DNA of 46,137 nt, taken from Oscillospiraceae bacterium. Its GTDB lineage: Bacteria; Bacillota; Clostridia; Oscillospirales; Oscillospiraceae. Location of the stretch: assembly GCA_902789745.1 (NCBI GenBank), contig CADAPH010000018.1, positions 1 to 46,137 of the forward strand. Direction: 5' to 3'. Below are positions 16,523 to 26,139 of the stretch, in pieces (position 1 is the stretch's first letter; each line of letters opens with the position of its first letter). The notes under the pieces were generated by a model. That model did not search any database and had not been told where the DNA came from. It saw only the letters and a program-made list of their open reading frames with translations. Position numbers and translations under genes: made by a program.

Positions 16523-17524
16523 ATGTTTGGCAACTTACGAACACAGCTGCTGCTGTCGAGCATTGCGGCACTGGCGCTTTTGCTGATGGGCGCGTGGGCG
16601 TCCACCCACGGGCTCATGACCTGGGCGACGGCAATCTATATTGCGGTCTGCGTCTATGTGCTGGCGGTCAATATCTGGTTCTGGTTCTGCGTGGCCTCGC
16701 CGCTTCAAAAGCTGCGCGCCTTTGCCAAGCGCATCGCCACCGGCAGCTACGGCATCAAGACCGAGGATTTTGAAGAGGACGAGATCGGCTATCTCGCCGA
16801 GGAGATCAACAGCATCTCCGAGAAAACCGCCCTCGCCGAGAAGACCCGGACGGAGTTTATCTCCCAGGTCTCCCACGAGCTGCGCACCCCCCTGACCGCC
16901 ATCACCGGCTGGGCCGAGACCATCGCCTACGACCCGGCGGTGCAGGGCGACTCGCTCAAGGGCATCCAGATCATCTCCAAGGAGGCCGAAAGGCTCACCA
17001 ATATGGTGACGGAGCTGTTGGAGTTCACCCGGATTCAGGACGGGCGCTTCAACCTGCGCATTGAGCTCATCGACATCGCCGCCGAGCTGGAGGACGCCCT
17101 GTTTACATACGGAGAGCTCATGAAGCAGGCCGGCATGAAGGTCAAGTACAGCGGCCCGAAGACCGAGATCCCGCTGATCCCCGGCGATTCCGAGCGGCTC
17201 AAGCAGGTGTTCCTGAACCTGCTGGACAACGCCATGAAGCACGGCGGCGACGGCGGCAAGATCGACGTCATGCTCCGGCAGGAGGAGGGCACCGTGCGCA
17301 TCAGCGTGCGCGACTACGGCCGCGGCGTCCCGGAGGCCGAGCTGCCCCACGTCAAGGAGAAGTTCTACAAGGGCAGCAGCAAGAACCGCGGCACGGGCAT
17401 CGGCCTGGCCGTCTGCGACGAGATCATCACCCGTCACGGCGGCACACTCACCATCACCAACGCCCCGGACAAGGAGGGCGGCTGCCTCGTCATCATCACC
17501 CTCCCCATCGGGGCCGCAAAGTAG
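16523..17524 (+). CDS. Sensor histidine kinase
   Basis: 333 residues with two closely spaced N-terminal membrane helices (about 7-26 and 33-54) and almost no extracytoplasmic loop, so it probably senses within the membrane or cytoplasm. It then has a HAMP-like linker (FAKRIATGSYGIK), HisKA with phospho-His in FISQVSHELRTPLTAITGW, and a full HATPase domain (N box LKQVFLNLLDNAMKHG, G1 DYGRGVPE, G2 RGTGIGLAVCDEI). AGGAAG precedes the ATG. It pairs with the regulator at 15544-16233 despite the repeat array between them. Confidence 0.93.
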   Translation: MFGNLRTQLLLSSIAALALLLMGAWASTHGLMTWATAIYIAVCVYVLAVNIWFWFCVASPLQKLRAFAKRIATGSYGIKTEDFEEDEIGYLAEEINSISEKTALAEKTRTEFISQVSHELRTPLTAITGWAETIAYDPAVQGDSLKGIQIISKEAERLTNMVTELLEFTRIQDGRFNLRIELIDIAAELEDALFTYGELMKQAGMKVKYSGPKTEIPLIPGDSERLKQVFLNLLDNAMKHGGDGGKIDVMLRQEEGTVRISVRDYGRGVPEAELPHVKEKFYKGSSKNRGTGIGLAVCDEIITRHGGTLTITNAPDKEGGCLVIITLPIGAAK

Positions 17525-17545
17525 TATACAAAGAGGAGAATCACC

Positions 17546-18496
17546 TTGAAAGACGCTAAATCCTGCAATTTTAAAACCTCCATCGGCGGTCAGGCCCTCA
17601 TTGAAGGCATCCTGATGCGCGGGCCGAAGAAGCAGGCCATCGTCTGCCGCACGGCGGACGGGCTTGTGGAAAAGATCGAAGACCTCAAGTTCATCAAAGA
17701 CCGCTATCCCATCCTGGGCTGGCCGCTCATCCGCGGCTGCGCCATCTTCCTCAGCTCCATGATCAACGGCATGCAGGCCCTGACCTATTCGGCAAGCCTC
17801 GTCCCGCTGGAGGAGCAGGGAGAGCCCGACAAGCTCGACCAGTGGATCGAGAAGCATTTTTCCGAAGAGAAGGCCAAGGACATCATCATCGGCGTGGCCG
17901 TCGTGCTCGGCATCGCGCTGAGCCTGTTCCTGTTCATCTTCCTGCCCGCCCTGATCGTGAGTCTCATCAAGCCCCTGACGGAGAGCCTGTTTGTCCGCAA
18001 CATCGCCGAGGGCCTGACCCGCGTCATTATTCTGCTGGCCTATATGAAGGCCGTCACCTTCACCCCGGACGTCAAGCGCCTCTTCTCCTATCACGGGGCG
18101 GAGCACAAGACCATCTTCTGCTATGAGCACGGCAAGCCCCTCACGGTGGAGAACGTGCGGCCCGAGTCCCGCTTCCACCCCCGCTGCGGCACCAGCTTCC
18201 TGCTGGTCGTCGTGGTGGTGAGCATCCTGGTCAACTCCGTGGTGCGCGTCCAGAACACCTGGGCCCGCATGGGGTTCCATCTGCTGCTCCTGCCCGTGGT
18301 GGTCGGGATCAGCTATGAGATCAACCGCTGGTGCGGCCTGCACGACAACTGGCTGTCCGCGGCGCTGTCCGCGCCGGGCAAGTGGCTGCAGCGCATCACC
18401 ACCAACGAGCCGGACGACAGCATGATCGAGTGCGCCATCCGCGCCATCGAGCTGGTCATTCCCGAAGAACAGGGCAGCGACGCCTGGGGGAGCTGA
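17546..18496 (+). CDS. DUF1385 membrane protein (YqhQ family)
   Basis: 316 residues starting at TTG (17546), 7 nt after GAGGAG. Family hallmarks are the N-terminal IGGQALIEGILMRGP, the central helices (about 113-140 and 145-175) and the YHGAEHKTIFCYE segment with conserved His residues, then a second membrane pair. Molecular function is not established. In clostridial genomes it commonly precedes prmC, as here, where only 6 bp separate them. Confidence 0.88.
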   Translation: MKDAKSCNFKTSIGGQALIEGILMRGPKKQAIVCRTADGLVEKIEDLKFIKDRYPILGWPLIRGCAIFLSSMINGMQALTYSASLVPLEEQGEPDKLDQWIEKHFSEEKAKDIIIGVAVVLGIALSLFLFIFLPALIVSLIKPLTESLFVRNIAEGLTRVIILLAYMKAVTFTPDVKRLFSYHGAEHKTIFCYEHGKPLTVENVRPESRFHPRCGTSFLLVVVVVSILVNSVVRVQNTWARMGFHLLLLPVVVGISYEINRWCGLHDNWLSAALSAPGKWLQRITTNEPDDSMIECAIRAIELVIPEEQGSDAWGS

Positions 18497-18502
18497 TACC
18501 AT

Positions 18503-19357
18503 TTGAAAACCTATAACGAACTGTATATCACCACCCGCAACACCCTCAAGCGCAGCGGCATCGAGGCCTACGCGCTGGAGGCGCGGGTTCTGGTCGCCTC
18601 TGCCGCGGGCAAGACCGTGCCGCAGCTTCTGCGGGATCTGAGTCTCTACACCACCGAGCCGGTGGAGGAAAAGGTCGCCGGGTATACCGCGCGCCGCCTG
18701 CAGGGGGAGCCGGTGGCCTACATCACGGGCGACTGGGAGTTCTACGGCCTGCCCATGAAGGTGACAAAGGATGTGCTCATCCCCCGCAGCGACACCGAAC
18801 TGCTGGTCGATCTTGCCAAGGAGGCGCTGACCGGCTGGCGCATGGACGCGCGGGTGCTCGACCTCTGCTGCGGCAGCGGCTGCATCACCTGTGCCATCGG
18901 GCATGAGCTGCCCGCGACAAAGCTCGTGGCGGTCGATCTCAGCGCCAGCGCACTGGAGATCTGCCGCGCAAACGTCAATCTCAACCGCCTGACCACCCGC
19001 GTCATCTGCATGCAGGCGGACGCCACCTCCTCCCCTCCGCTGGGGATCGGGAGCTTTGACCTCATCGTCTCCAATCCCCCGTATATCGAGAGCGGCGAGA
19101 TCGCAAAGCTCGACCGCTCGGTGAAGGATTACGAGCCGATGTGGGCGCTCGACGGCGGGAAGGACGGTCTGCGCTTTTACAAGGCGATCATCAAGCACTG
19201 GAAATCCCTCCTGCGCCCCGAGGGTCTGCTGATCTTCGAGGTGGGCGAGGGTCAGGCCGGGACGGTGGCCGACATGCTGATGGCCGCGGGCTTTGCCGCG
19301 ACCAGCATCCACCAGGACGCGAGAGGCGTGGACCGCGCCGTCGTCGGACGGATGTGA
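18503..19357 (+). CDS. prmC: Peptide chain release factor N5-glutamine methyltransferase
   Basis: 284-residue SAM-dependent enzyme that methylates the Gln of the GGQ motif in RF1/RF2. An N-terminal helical recognition domain (about 1-90) is followed by a Rossmann methyltransferase with VLDLCCGSGCI and the signature SNPPYIESGEI. Start is TTG after GGGGGAG. Length is typical. No prfA lies next to it in this window. Confidence 0.93.
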   Translation: MKTYNELYITTRNTLKRSGIEAYALEARVLVASAAGKTVPQLLRDLSLYTTEPVEEKVAGYTARRLQGEPVAYITGDWEFYGLPMKVTKDVLIPRSDTELLVDLAKEALTGWRMDARVLDLCCGSGCITCAIGHELPATKLVAVDLSASALEICRANVNLNRLTTRVICMQADATSSPPLGIGSFDLIVSNPPYIESGEIAKLDRSVKDYEPMWALDGGKDGLRFYKAIIKHWKSLLRPEGLLIFEVGEGQAGTVADMLMAAGFAATSIHQDARGVDRAVVGRM

Positions 19358-19360
19358 GAC

Positions 19361-19413
19361 AGTGTGGAGTGTGGAGAGTGGAGAGTGGAGTTATGGTGTC
19401 CGCTTCGCGGACT
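19361..19413 (+). repeat. Heptamer-plus-hairpin repeat, copy at the recA leader
   Basis: GTGTGGA/GAGTGGA heptamers, then GTTATGGTGTC and the hairpin GTCCGCTTCGCGGAC. It fills most of the gap between prmC and recA. No LexA-type operator was recognised here. Confidence 0.7.
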
Positions 19414-19457
19414 TGATAAAATAATGTGCCATAGAATTTGGCAGATGGGAGTAGAAC

Positions 19458-20573
19458 ATGGCTGAAAAGAAAAAGGTTCCCGCGGTCGTCGCGCCGGTCA
19501 ACGCCGACAAGAAGAAGGCGCTGGAGACCGCGATCGCGAAGATTGAAAAGGATTATGGCAAAGGCACCATCATGCGCCTCGGCGACGACATCTCCGTGAA
19601 CGTGGAGGCGCTGTCCACAGGCTCCCTGTCCCTCGACCTCGCGCTCGGCATCGGGGGCATCCCCAAGGGCCGCATCGTGGAGATCTACGGCCCCGAGGCC
19701 AGCGGCAAGACTACCCTCGCCCTGCATGCGGTGGCCTCCGCCCAGAAGGCCGGGGGCGACGCCGCCTATATCGACGTGGAGCACGCGCTGGAGCCCGCCT
19801 ACGCCCGCGCCCTGGGCGTGGACATCGACAGCCTGCTCATCTCCCAGCCCGACACCGGCGAACAGGCGCTGGACATCGCCGAGTCCCTGGTGCGCTCCGG
19901 CGCGGTGGACGTGGTGGTGGTCGACTCCGTCGCGGCGCTGATCCCGCGCGTGGAGCTGGAGGGCGAGGTCGGCGACACCGTCGTCGGCGCGCTGGCAAGG
20001 CTCATGAGCCAGGCCATGAGAAGGCTCGCGGGCGCCATCTCCAAAAACAACTGCACCGTCATTTTCATCAACCAGCTCCGCCAGAAGATCGGCGTCATGT
20101 ACGGCAACCCCGAGACCACGCCCGGCGGACTGGCCCTCAAATACTACGCCTCCGTGCGCATCGACGTGCGCCGCATCGAGACCCTGAAGGTCGGCGGTGA
20201 GATGGTGGGCAACCGCACCCGCGCCAAGGTCGTCAAAAACAAGGTCGCGCCCCCCTTCCGGGAGGCGGAGTTTGACATCATGTACGGCGAGGGTATCTCC
20301 AAGATCGGTGAGATCGTGGATCTCGGCGTGAAGCTGGAGATCATCGACAAGGCGGGCGCGTGGTTCACCGTGAACGGCCAGCGCATCCAGGGCCGCGACA
20401 GCGTCAAGGCCTACCTGCAGGAGAATCCCGAAATCTGCGACCAGATCGAGCAGCAGATCCGCGACAACGCCCACAAGCTCATGAGCCCACAGGCCATGAA
20501 GGCCGCCCAGGCCGCGGGCCGCGCCAATATTCCCGCGGTGGACGTGAGCGCGGCGGACTTTGAGGAGGACTGA
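19458..20573 (+). CDS. recA: Recombinase RecA
   Basis: 371-residue strand-exchange ATPase for homologous recombination and SOS signalling. Walker A is GPEASGKTT; the MAW region ([21 protein letters not shown]), loop L1 and L2 segments ([21 protein letters not shown]) and the [13 protein letters not shown] strand are intact. The acidic C-terminal tail (AADFEED) is typical. A GGGAG site precedes the ATG. It heads the recA-recX-rimO-pgsA-cysS run. Confidence 0.98.
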   Translation: MAEKKKVPAVVAPVNADKKKALETAIAKIEKDYGKGTIMRLGDDISVNVEALSTGSLSLDLALGIGGIPKGRIVEIYGPEASGKTTLALHAVASAQKAGGDAAYIDVEHALEPAYARALGVDIDSLLISQPDTGEQALDIAESLVRSGAVDVVVVDSVAALIPRVELEGEVGDTVVGALARLMSQAMRRLAGAISKNNCTVIFINQLRQKIGVMYGNPETTPGGLALKYYASVRIDVRRIETLKVGGEMVGNRTRAKVVKNKVAPPFREAEFDIMYGEGISKIGEIVDLGVKLEIIDKAGAWFTVNGQRIQGRDSVKAYLQENPEICDQIEQQIRDNAHKLMSPQAMKAAQAAGRANIPAVDVSAADFEED

Positions 20574-20580
20574 GCCTCCC

Positions 20581-21195
20581 TTGCGCATCACATCCCTGAA
20601 ACAGACCTCTCCCAGCCGCGTCACGGTCTGTCTGGACGACGGCGCGGAGATCAGATCCACCCTCACGGCGGTGACGGAGCTGCGGCTCTTCACCGGGCGG
20701 GAGCTGGATGATACGGATTTGGAAGCGCTTATCTGCGAATCCCGGCGCGCCCTGGCGCGGGAGAAGGCGCTGGAGCTTGTTTCGCAGCGGCAGATGTCGG
20801 CAAAGGAGCTGGCCAAAAAGCTGCGGGACAAGGGCTTTGACGGGGAGACGGCGGATTACTGCACGGCCTGGGCAGCCCGGCGCGGCTTTCTGGACGAGGA
20901 GCACTATGCCGCCGCCATCGTCCGCCACTACGCCGCCAAAGGCTACGGCGAGGGCCGCGTCCGGCAGGAGCTCATCCGCCGCGGCGTTCCGAGAGAGCTC
21001 TGGGAGGACGCCCTCTCCGCCATGCCGGAGGATACGTCGAAGCTCGACCGCTATATCGCCTCGCGCCTGAAAAACCCCGAGGATCGGGACGAAGTGCGAA
21101 AGCTCTCGGCCTCCCTGTTTCGCCGCGGCTATGCGGCAGAGGAGATCCGCAGCGCGCTGGATCGTTTCCGCGCGGCGTATGAATACGAGGATTGA
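20581..21195 (+). CDS. recX: Regulatory protein RecX
   Basis: RecX modulates RecA filaments. The product has three tandem helical repeats; KELAKKLRDKGFD, FLDEEHYAAAIVRHY and GYGEGRVRQELIRRGVP are typical. An in-frame TTG at 20560 overlaps the ribosome-binding site AGGAGG (20563-20568); the TTG at 20581 (MRITSLKQ, 204 residues) is the likelier start, with 12-nt spacing. It follows recA immediately and ends 3 bp before rimO. Confidence 0.9.
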   Translation: MRITSLKQTSPSRVTVCLDDGAEIRSTLTAVTELRLFTGRELDDTDLEALICESRRALAREKALELVSQRQMSAKELAKKLRDKGFDGETADYCTAWAARRGFLDEEHYAAAIVRHYAAKGYGEGRVRQELIRRGVPRELWEDALSAMPEDTSKLDRYIASRLKNPEDRDEVRKLSASLFRRGYAAEEIRSALDRFRAAYEYED

Positions 21196-21198
21196 ACC

Positions 21199-22527
21199 AT
21201 GGAAAAAAGCTTTGCAATGATCTCGCTGGGCTGTGCCAAGAACCTGGTCAACAGCGAGCAGATGCTGTATTTGATGAGCGAGGCGGGCTTCACGCTCCTG
21301 CCCGACCCCGACGGCGCGGATCTGGTGATCGTGAATACCTGCGGCTTTATCGACGCTGCCAAGTCCGAGGCCATCGACAACATCCTCGAAATGGCGGAGC
21401 TCAAGAAGGCAGGCAGGCTCGGCGGTCTGATCGTCACCGGCTGCCTTGCCGAGCGCTACAAGGATTCGATCCTTGCGGAGCTGCCGGAGATCGACGCGGT
21501 GCTCGGCGTGGGCAGCTTCAAGGACATTGTCGCCGCCGCCAACGCCGTCATGGAGCGCCGCACCCTCAGCCTCTTCGGGGATCAGAGCGCCCCGATCGAC
21601 GAGCTGCCGCGCGTCGTCACCACCGGCCCGGGCTGGGCCTGGCTGCGCATCGCCGAGGGCTGCGACAACTTCTGCGCCTTCTGCGCCATCCCCTTTATCC
21701 GGGGCCGGTATCGCTCCCGGACGATGGAGAACATTCTGGAGGAAGCCCGGGATCTCGCGGCCCACGGGGCGAAGGAGCTCATCGTCATCGCCCAGGACAT
21801 CACCCGTTACGGTACCGACCTCTACGGAAAGCGGATGCTGGCGGAGCTGTGCAGGCGGCTTTCTGAGATCGAGGGCGTGGAGTGGCTGCGCCTGCACTAT
21901 CTCTATCCCGATCAGTTTGACGACGAGCTGATCGAAGAGATCGCGTCAAACGACAAAATCGTCAAGTATCTGGATATCCCGATCCAGCATATCAATAATA
22001 CGATTCTCAAACGCATGAACCGCCGCGGCACCGGCGGGGAGATCCGCGCGCTGTTCAAAAAGCTGCGTGAGCGCATCCCCGGCCTTGTCCTGCGCACCAG
22101 CCTCATTGCGGGGCTCCCCGGCGAGGACGAGGCGGCGTTTGAGGAGCTGTGCGAATTCCTCCGCGAGGCCCGCATCGAGCGCGTCGGGGTCTTCCCCTTC
22201 TCCCCGGAGGAGGGTACGCCCGCAGCGAAGATGGAGCATGTCGACTTTGAGGAGGCCCGGCGCCGCGCCGACCTGATCCTCGAGCTGCAGGCCCCGATCA
22301 TGGAGGACTTCTGTCAGTCCCTTGTCGGCAAAACCCTCGATGTGCTGTGCGAGGGCTTTGATGAGGAGAGCGGGCTGTGGGTCGGCCGCTCCTGGGCCGA
22401 CTCCCCGGAGATCGACGGTCAGGTGCTTTTTGACGGCCCGGGCCGCGAGGGGGAGATCCAGCCTGTTACGATCGAAAGCACGGAGGACGGTCTGCTCTGC
22501 GGGCATCTGAAGGAGGGCGAACAATGA
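21199..22527 (+). CDS. rimO: Ribosomal protein S12 methylthiotransferase RimO
   Basis: 442-residue radical-SAM enzyme that methylthiolates the conserved Asp of ribosomal protein S12. The N-terminal UPF0004 domain carries the cysteines of the second cluster (SLGCAKN, NTCGF, TGCLAERY). The radical-SAM cluster is EGCDNFCAFCAIP. A C-terminal TRAM domain follows (about 375-440). The start is 3 bp after recX; the end overlaps pgsA by 4 bp. Confidence 0.96.
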   Translation: MEKSFAMISLGCAKNLVNSEQMLYLMSEAGFTLLPDPDGADLVIVNTCGFIDAAKSEAIDNILEMAELKKAGRLGGLIVTGCLAERYKDSILAELPEIDAVLGVGSFKDIVAAANAVMERRTLSLFGDQSAPIDELPRVVTTGPGWAWLRIAEGCDNFCAFCAIPFIRGRYRSRTMENILEEARDLAAHGAKELIVIAQDITRYGTDLYGKRMLAELCRRLSEIEGVEWLRLHYLYPDQFDDELIEEIASNDKIVKYLDIPIQHINNTILKRMNRRGTGGEIRALFKKLRERIPGLVLRTSLIAGLPGEDEAAFEELCEFLREARIERVGVFPFSPEEGTPAAKMEHVDFEEARRRADLILELQAPIMEDFCQSLVGKTLDVLCEGFDEESGLWVGRSWADSPEIDGQVLFDGPGREGEIQPVTIESTEDGLLCGHLKEGEQ

Positions 22528-23045
22528 ATACCACAGCCACCAAAATCACCTTGCTGCGCGTGGCCATGATCCCCGTGTTCCTGGTGCTTGCCTACACGGA
22601 TCACCGGATCATCGCGACGGTCGTCTTTATCCTTGCCAGTCTCAGCGACCTTCTGGACGGCTACATCGCCCGGCATTACAACCAGGTCTCCAATTTCGGC
22701 AAGTTCATGGATCCGCTGGCGGACAAGATCCTGGTGCTGTCGGCCATGTGCTTTCTGGTGGAGAAGGGGCAGATGCCCGGCTGGGTCATGGCGATCGTCC
22801 TGTTCCGGGAATTCGCGGTGTCCGGCCTGCGCCTCGTCGCGGCAGAAAAGCAGCGCGTCATCGCCGCCGCCTGGTCCGGCAAGGTCAAGACCACCTGTAC
22901 CATGGTGGGCCTGTGCTTCATGCTGGTCTTCACCCAGTACCCGTGGCTGGATATGCTCGTCTCCGCCGTCATCCTGATTACCACCGTATATTCCGGCGTC
23001 GAATACTTCCTGAAGAACAAAGACGTATTCAAAGACGCCGACTGA
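22524..23045 (+). CDS. pgsA: CDP-diacylglycerol--glycerol-3-phosphate 3-phosphatidyltransferase
   Basis: 173-residue integral membrane enzyme making phosphatidylglycerol phosphate. The CDP-alcohol phosphotransferase signature D-G-x2-A-R-x8-G-x3-D-x3-D is seen as LLDGYIARHYNQVSNFGKFM followed by DPLAD. About five membrane helices. Coupled to rimO by ATGA overlap. Confidence 0.95.
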   Translation: MNTTATKITLLRVAMIPVFLVLAYTDHRIIATVVFILASLSDLLDGYIARHYNQVSNFGKFMDPLADKILVLSAMCFLVEKGQMPGWVMAIVLFREFAVSGLRLVAAEKQRVIAAAWSGKVKTTCTMVGLCFMLVFTQYPWLDMLVSAVILITTVYSGVEYFLKNKDVFKDAD

Positions 23046-23078
23046 GACTCATAGATTTGCCTGTAAGGAGAGATATTG

Positions 23079-24530
23079 ATGATCCTGTACAATTCCGCCT
23101 CCCGCAAACGCGAGGAGTTCGTCCCCAACCATCCCGACATCGTCAAGATGTACACCTGCGGCCCCACGGTCTACCACTTCGCGCACATCGGCAATCTCCG
23201 CTCCTACATCATGGAGGATATTCTGGAGAAGTACCTGCGCTACGCCGGCTACAACGTCAAGCGCGTCATGAACATCACCGACGTCGGCCACCTCACCTCC
23301 GACGCCGACGAGGGCGAGGACAAGATGCTCAAGGGCGCCAGGCGCGAGCACAAGACCGTCATGGAGATCGCGAAGTTCTATACCGATGCCTTCTTTGACG
23401 ACTGCCGCAAGCTCAACATCAAGACGCCCGACGTGGTGGAGCCCGCCACCCATTGCATCGACGAGTACATCAAGATCATCACGAAGCTTATGGACACGGG
23501 CTACGCCTATTTTGCCGGCGGCAACGTGTATTTCGACACCTCGAAGCTGGAGCGCTACTATATCTTCAACGACTTTAAGGAAGAGGATCTGAACGTCGGC
23601 GTGCGCGAGGGCGTCGAGGAGGATACCAACAAGCGCAACAAGAACGACTTTGTGCTGTGGTTCACCAAGTCCAAGTTCGAGGATCAGGCCCTCAAGTGGG
23701 ATTCCCCCTGGGGCGTGGGCTATCCGGGCTGGCACATCGAGTGCTCCGGCATCTCCATGAAGCACCTGGGCGAGGATCTGGATATCCACTGCGGCGGCAT
23801 TGACAATGCCTTTCCCCACCACACCAACGAAATCGCCCAGTCCGAGTCCTATCTCGGCCATCACTGGTGCAATTATTGGATGCATGTCCTCCACCTGAAT
23901 ACCACTTCCGGTAAAATGAGCAAGTCCAGCGGCGAGTTCCTTACCGTCTCCCTGCTGGAGGAGAAGGGCTACGATCCCCTCGCCTACCGCTTCTTCTGCC
24001 TGCAGAGCCACTACCGCAAGAGCCTGGTCTTCTCCTGGGAGAACCTGGACAACGCCCAGGGCGCGTACAACAAGCTCATCGCCCGCGTCGCGTCCCTCAA
24101 GCCCGGCGACGGCGAGGTCGACAAGGCCGCCTTCGACGAGCTTGACAAGAAGTTCCGCGCCGCCATGGACAACGACCTCAACTCCTCCCTTGCGGTCACC
24201 GCGCTCTATGACGTGCTCAAGGCCAAAACCAACGACGAAACCAAGCTCGCGGCCATCGGCGCTTTTGACACGGTGCTGAGCCTGAGCCTTCTTGAGAAGG
24301 CCGCCGTCAAGCGCGAGGAGCTCAAGAAGGAGCAGCTTGCCGCCGGAGCCTTCACGATCCTTTCCGAGTCCGGCGAGGCCGATCCTGAGATCGAGGCGAA
24401 GATCCAGGCGCGCCAGGACGCGAAGAAGGCAAAGAACTTCGCCGAGGCCGACCGTATCCGCGATGAGCTCAAGGCCGCCGGGATCGAGCTCACCGACATC
24501 CCCCACGGGGCGAAGTGGAAGAGAATCTGA
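23079..24530 (+). CDS. cysS: Cysteinyl-tRNA synthetase
   Basis: Class I aminoacyl-tRNA synthetase charging tRNA-Cys. The HIGH-type motif is FAHIGN, the zinc-site Cys/His residues include MYTCGPTVY and HIECSG, and the KMSKS loop is present as GKMSKSSGEF. Length (483 residues) is normal. ATG at 23079 lies 8 nt after AAGGAG; the TTG one codon earlier is not needed. No T-box fits in the 33-bp gap after pgsA. Confidence 0.97.
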   Translation: MILYNSASRKREEFVPNHPDIVKMYTCGPTVYHFAHIGNLRSYIMEDILEKYLRYAGYNVKRVMNITDVGHLTSDADEGEDKMLKGARREHKTVMEIAKFYTDAFFDDCRKLNIKTPDVVEPATHCIDEYIKIITKLMDTGYAYFAGGNVYFDTSKLERYYIFNDFKEEDLNVGVREGVEEDTNKRNKNDFVLWFTKSKFEDQALKWDSPWGVGYPGWHIECSGISMKHLGEDLDIHCGGIDNAFPHHTNEIAQSESYLGHHWCNYWMHVLHLNTTSGKMSKSSGEFLTVSLLEEKGYDPLAYRFFCLQSHYRKSLVFSWENLDNAQGAYNKLIARVASLKPGDGEVDKAAFDELDKKFRAAMDNDLNSSLAVTALYDVLKAKTNDETKLAAIGAFDTVLSLSLLEKAAVKREELKKEQLAAGAFTILSESGEADPEIEAKIQARQDAKKAKNFAEADRIRDELKAAGIELTDIPHGAKWKRI

Positions 24531-24544
24531 TCAGATAAGCACAC

Positions 24545-24577
24545 AGCGCCGCACGAAATCGTGCGGCGCTGAAAAAT
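24545..24577 (+). terminator. Hairpin between cysS and the convergent hydrolase gene
   Basis: Perfect 11-bp GC-rich stem AGCGCCGCACG / CGTGCGGCGCT with an AAAT loop (24545-24570), followed by GAAAAATTTGTT. The U tract is weak, so it may be an imperfect terminator serving both convergent genes. Confidence 0.55.
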
Positions 24578-24586
24578 TTGTTCCTC

Positions 24587-25948
24587 CTATTCCCCATACG
24601 GATACGTCGACTGGCGATCCAGCGGGTAATAGGTATAGTTGCTGTTCACGGGCCGCTCCCCTCTGCCGAGGGCCCAGTCGATCATGCCGTATTCGATGGC
24701 GTCGGTAATGATGCCGTAGTGTCCGCCGCCCGCACATTCCACGACGGTGACGTCGTTTCCGTGGGCGACCATGAGGGCGATGGCGCGTTTGTTCATGCCC
24801 ACGCCGCCGAACTCGAACAGGTAAAAACGGGTTCCGGCCTTCGCCGCGCTGCCGCACTGTTCGGGCGTCATGACATGGCTCTCCACCTCCCAGTGCATGC
24901 CGGCGTCGAAGGTCAGCACCTTGTCCGTTTTAACGCCGTAGCTGTCATAGAGGATCGCCGCGCCCTGGCAGGCGGTATAAGCGCCCATGCTGGCCCCGCA
25001 GAGGACGAGATCGTGCAGAAAGACGTTGTTTTCCAGCGCGGCCTGCTCCAGCGCGCGCCAGGAATCCTCCACCTTGTCCGCCACATGGCCGTAGCCGTTG
25101 GCGTAGCAGAGCAGCATGATGGCGTTCGGCGGATCGGGCGCGTAGACATACTCCGTGAGGTAGTTGTTCGCTAGCGCCTCGTCGTAGCCGCCGGGATAGA
25201 AGATCATGCAGGTGGTCTCCGGCCCCGCGTCCTTGGGGACGTAGATCAGGCCGAGGCGGTGGTAGTACAGCGTTCCCTTGCCGAGGTCATAGCCCGCGTA
25301 CTCGGAATAGCGCACCGGCTCATCCGTCCCCTCCGCCATGGCGACGATGCGGCTGAGACAGCGCCGCTTCAGGCTCTCGCTGTCGCGGTAATCGCCCAGC
25401 TCGTTCCAGCGCTGCACCGCCTCGTCCATGCGGCAGGCGTAGGTCGCCTCCAGCGCACGGTCGTAGAGCGTGTCCCGGTATTCGATGATCCGCTCCGCCG
25501 CGCCGGGATAGTCCGGAAGCGTCCCCATCAGGGAGATCGCCTCCGAATAACGCCCCCGCTTCGCGTAGTCCTCCGCCCTGCGGAAATCACATTCCCGCGC
25601 GCGCAAGGCCGCGTCGCCGTAATCGCCGAGGGCGAGAAAGGCTTCCTTTGCGCCCAGGAAGTCGCCGCCCTGAAGCTGCGCTTCCGCCGCCCGGTAGTCT
25701 TCCTCGTTTTTCAGGCGCAGCAGCTGCGCATCACAGGCGCGCGTCTCATCTTCAAGGCCGAGCGCAATGAACGCCTCCCGCGCCTTGGCATACTCGCCGG
25801 CCGCGTAAAAAGTCTTCGCGTTTTCAACGGCCGCCTGAAACTGCCGCTCATTCCGGATCTGCCAGACCTTGAGGCCTCCGAGCAGAATCAGCGCAAGCGC
25901 CAGCAGCGTCACCAGCACAGCTAAAATTCGTTTGATTGTTCCGCTCAA
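24587..25948 (-). CDS. Membrane-anchored helical-repeat / alpha-beta-hydrolase protein
   Basis: 453 residues starting at TTG (7 nt after GGGGAG). N-terminal membrane helix (about 7-25) with the rest likely outside. Residues about 35-205 are short helical repeats of the clostridial type (FYAAGEYAKAREAFIALG, FLALGDYGDAALRARECD, WNELGDYRDSESLKRRC). Residues about 220-440 look like an alpha/beta hydrolase: nucleophile elbow CGASMGAY (GxSxG), a possible acid in TFDAGMHW and His in GGGHYG. It may be an esterase or peptidase of envelope material; the substrate is unknown. It has its own promoter at 26111-26139. Confidence 0.7.
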   Translation of the reverse strand: MSGTIKRILAVLVTLLALALILLGGLKVWQIRNERQFQAAVENAKTFYAAGEYAKAREAFIALGLEDETRACDAQLLRLKNEEDYRAAEAQLQGGDFLGAKEAFLALGDYGDAALRARECDFRRAEDYAKRGRYSEAISLMGTLPDYPGAAERIIEYRDTLYDRALEATYACRMDEAVQRWNELGDYRDSESLKRRCLSRIVAMAEGTDEPVRYSEYAGYDLGKGTLYYHRLGLIYVPKDAGPETTCMIFYPGGYDEALANNYLTEYVYAPDPPNAIMLLCYANGYGHVADKVEDSWRALEQAALENNVFLHDLVLCGASMGAYTACQGAAILYDSYGVKTDKVLTFDAGMHWEVESHVMTPEQCGSAAKAGTRFYLFEFGGVGMNKRAIALMVAHGNDVTVVECAGGGHYGIITDAIEYGMIDWALGRGERPVNSNYTYYPLDRQSTYPYGE

Positions 25949-26110
25949 GCTTTTTCTCCCCGTTCCGAAAGGTCAGGCTGCAGGGCGTCTGTATCCGGGA
26001 ACGGATACAACAAGCCTGCCCCTTCTGTTCATAATATTGTTAACATAACTCATGCTCGTTTTTCGCTGCGGGCTGTCGCCGGCCAAGCAGCAGGCGGCTT
26101 ATGGACGTTT

Positions 26111-26139
26111 ATTGTACAGCCCTGCGTCCTGTAATGCAA
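26111..26139 (-). promoter_or_regulatory. Promoter of the membrane hydrolase gene
   Basis: On the minus strand, TTGCAT (26134-26139), a 17-nt spacer and TACAAT (26111-26116) with TG immediately before the -10. It predicts a leader of about 155 nt. Confidence 0.65.

Noticed and set aside
16535..19312. 925-codon open frame on the minus strand
   Set aside because: It is antisense to a histidine kinase, DUF1385 and prmC, with low-complexity His/Gln/Gly/Asp-rich text typical of the shadow of GC-rich genes.
19358..19457. LexA/SOS box upstream of recA
   Set aside because: No GAAC-N4-GTTC-type palindrome could be found; the region is mostly heptamer repeat.
20560..20580. recX start at TTG 20560
   Set aside because: That codon overlaps the AGGAGG that serves as the ribosome-binding site; TTG 20581 is preferred.
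23046..23078. T-box leader for cysS
   Set aside because: The gap after pgsA is only 33 bp and holds just a ribosome-binding site.
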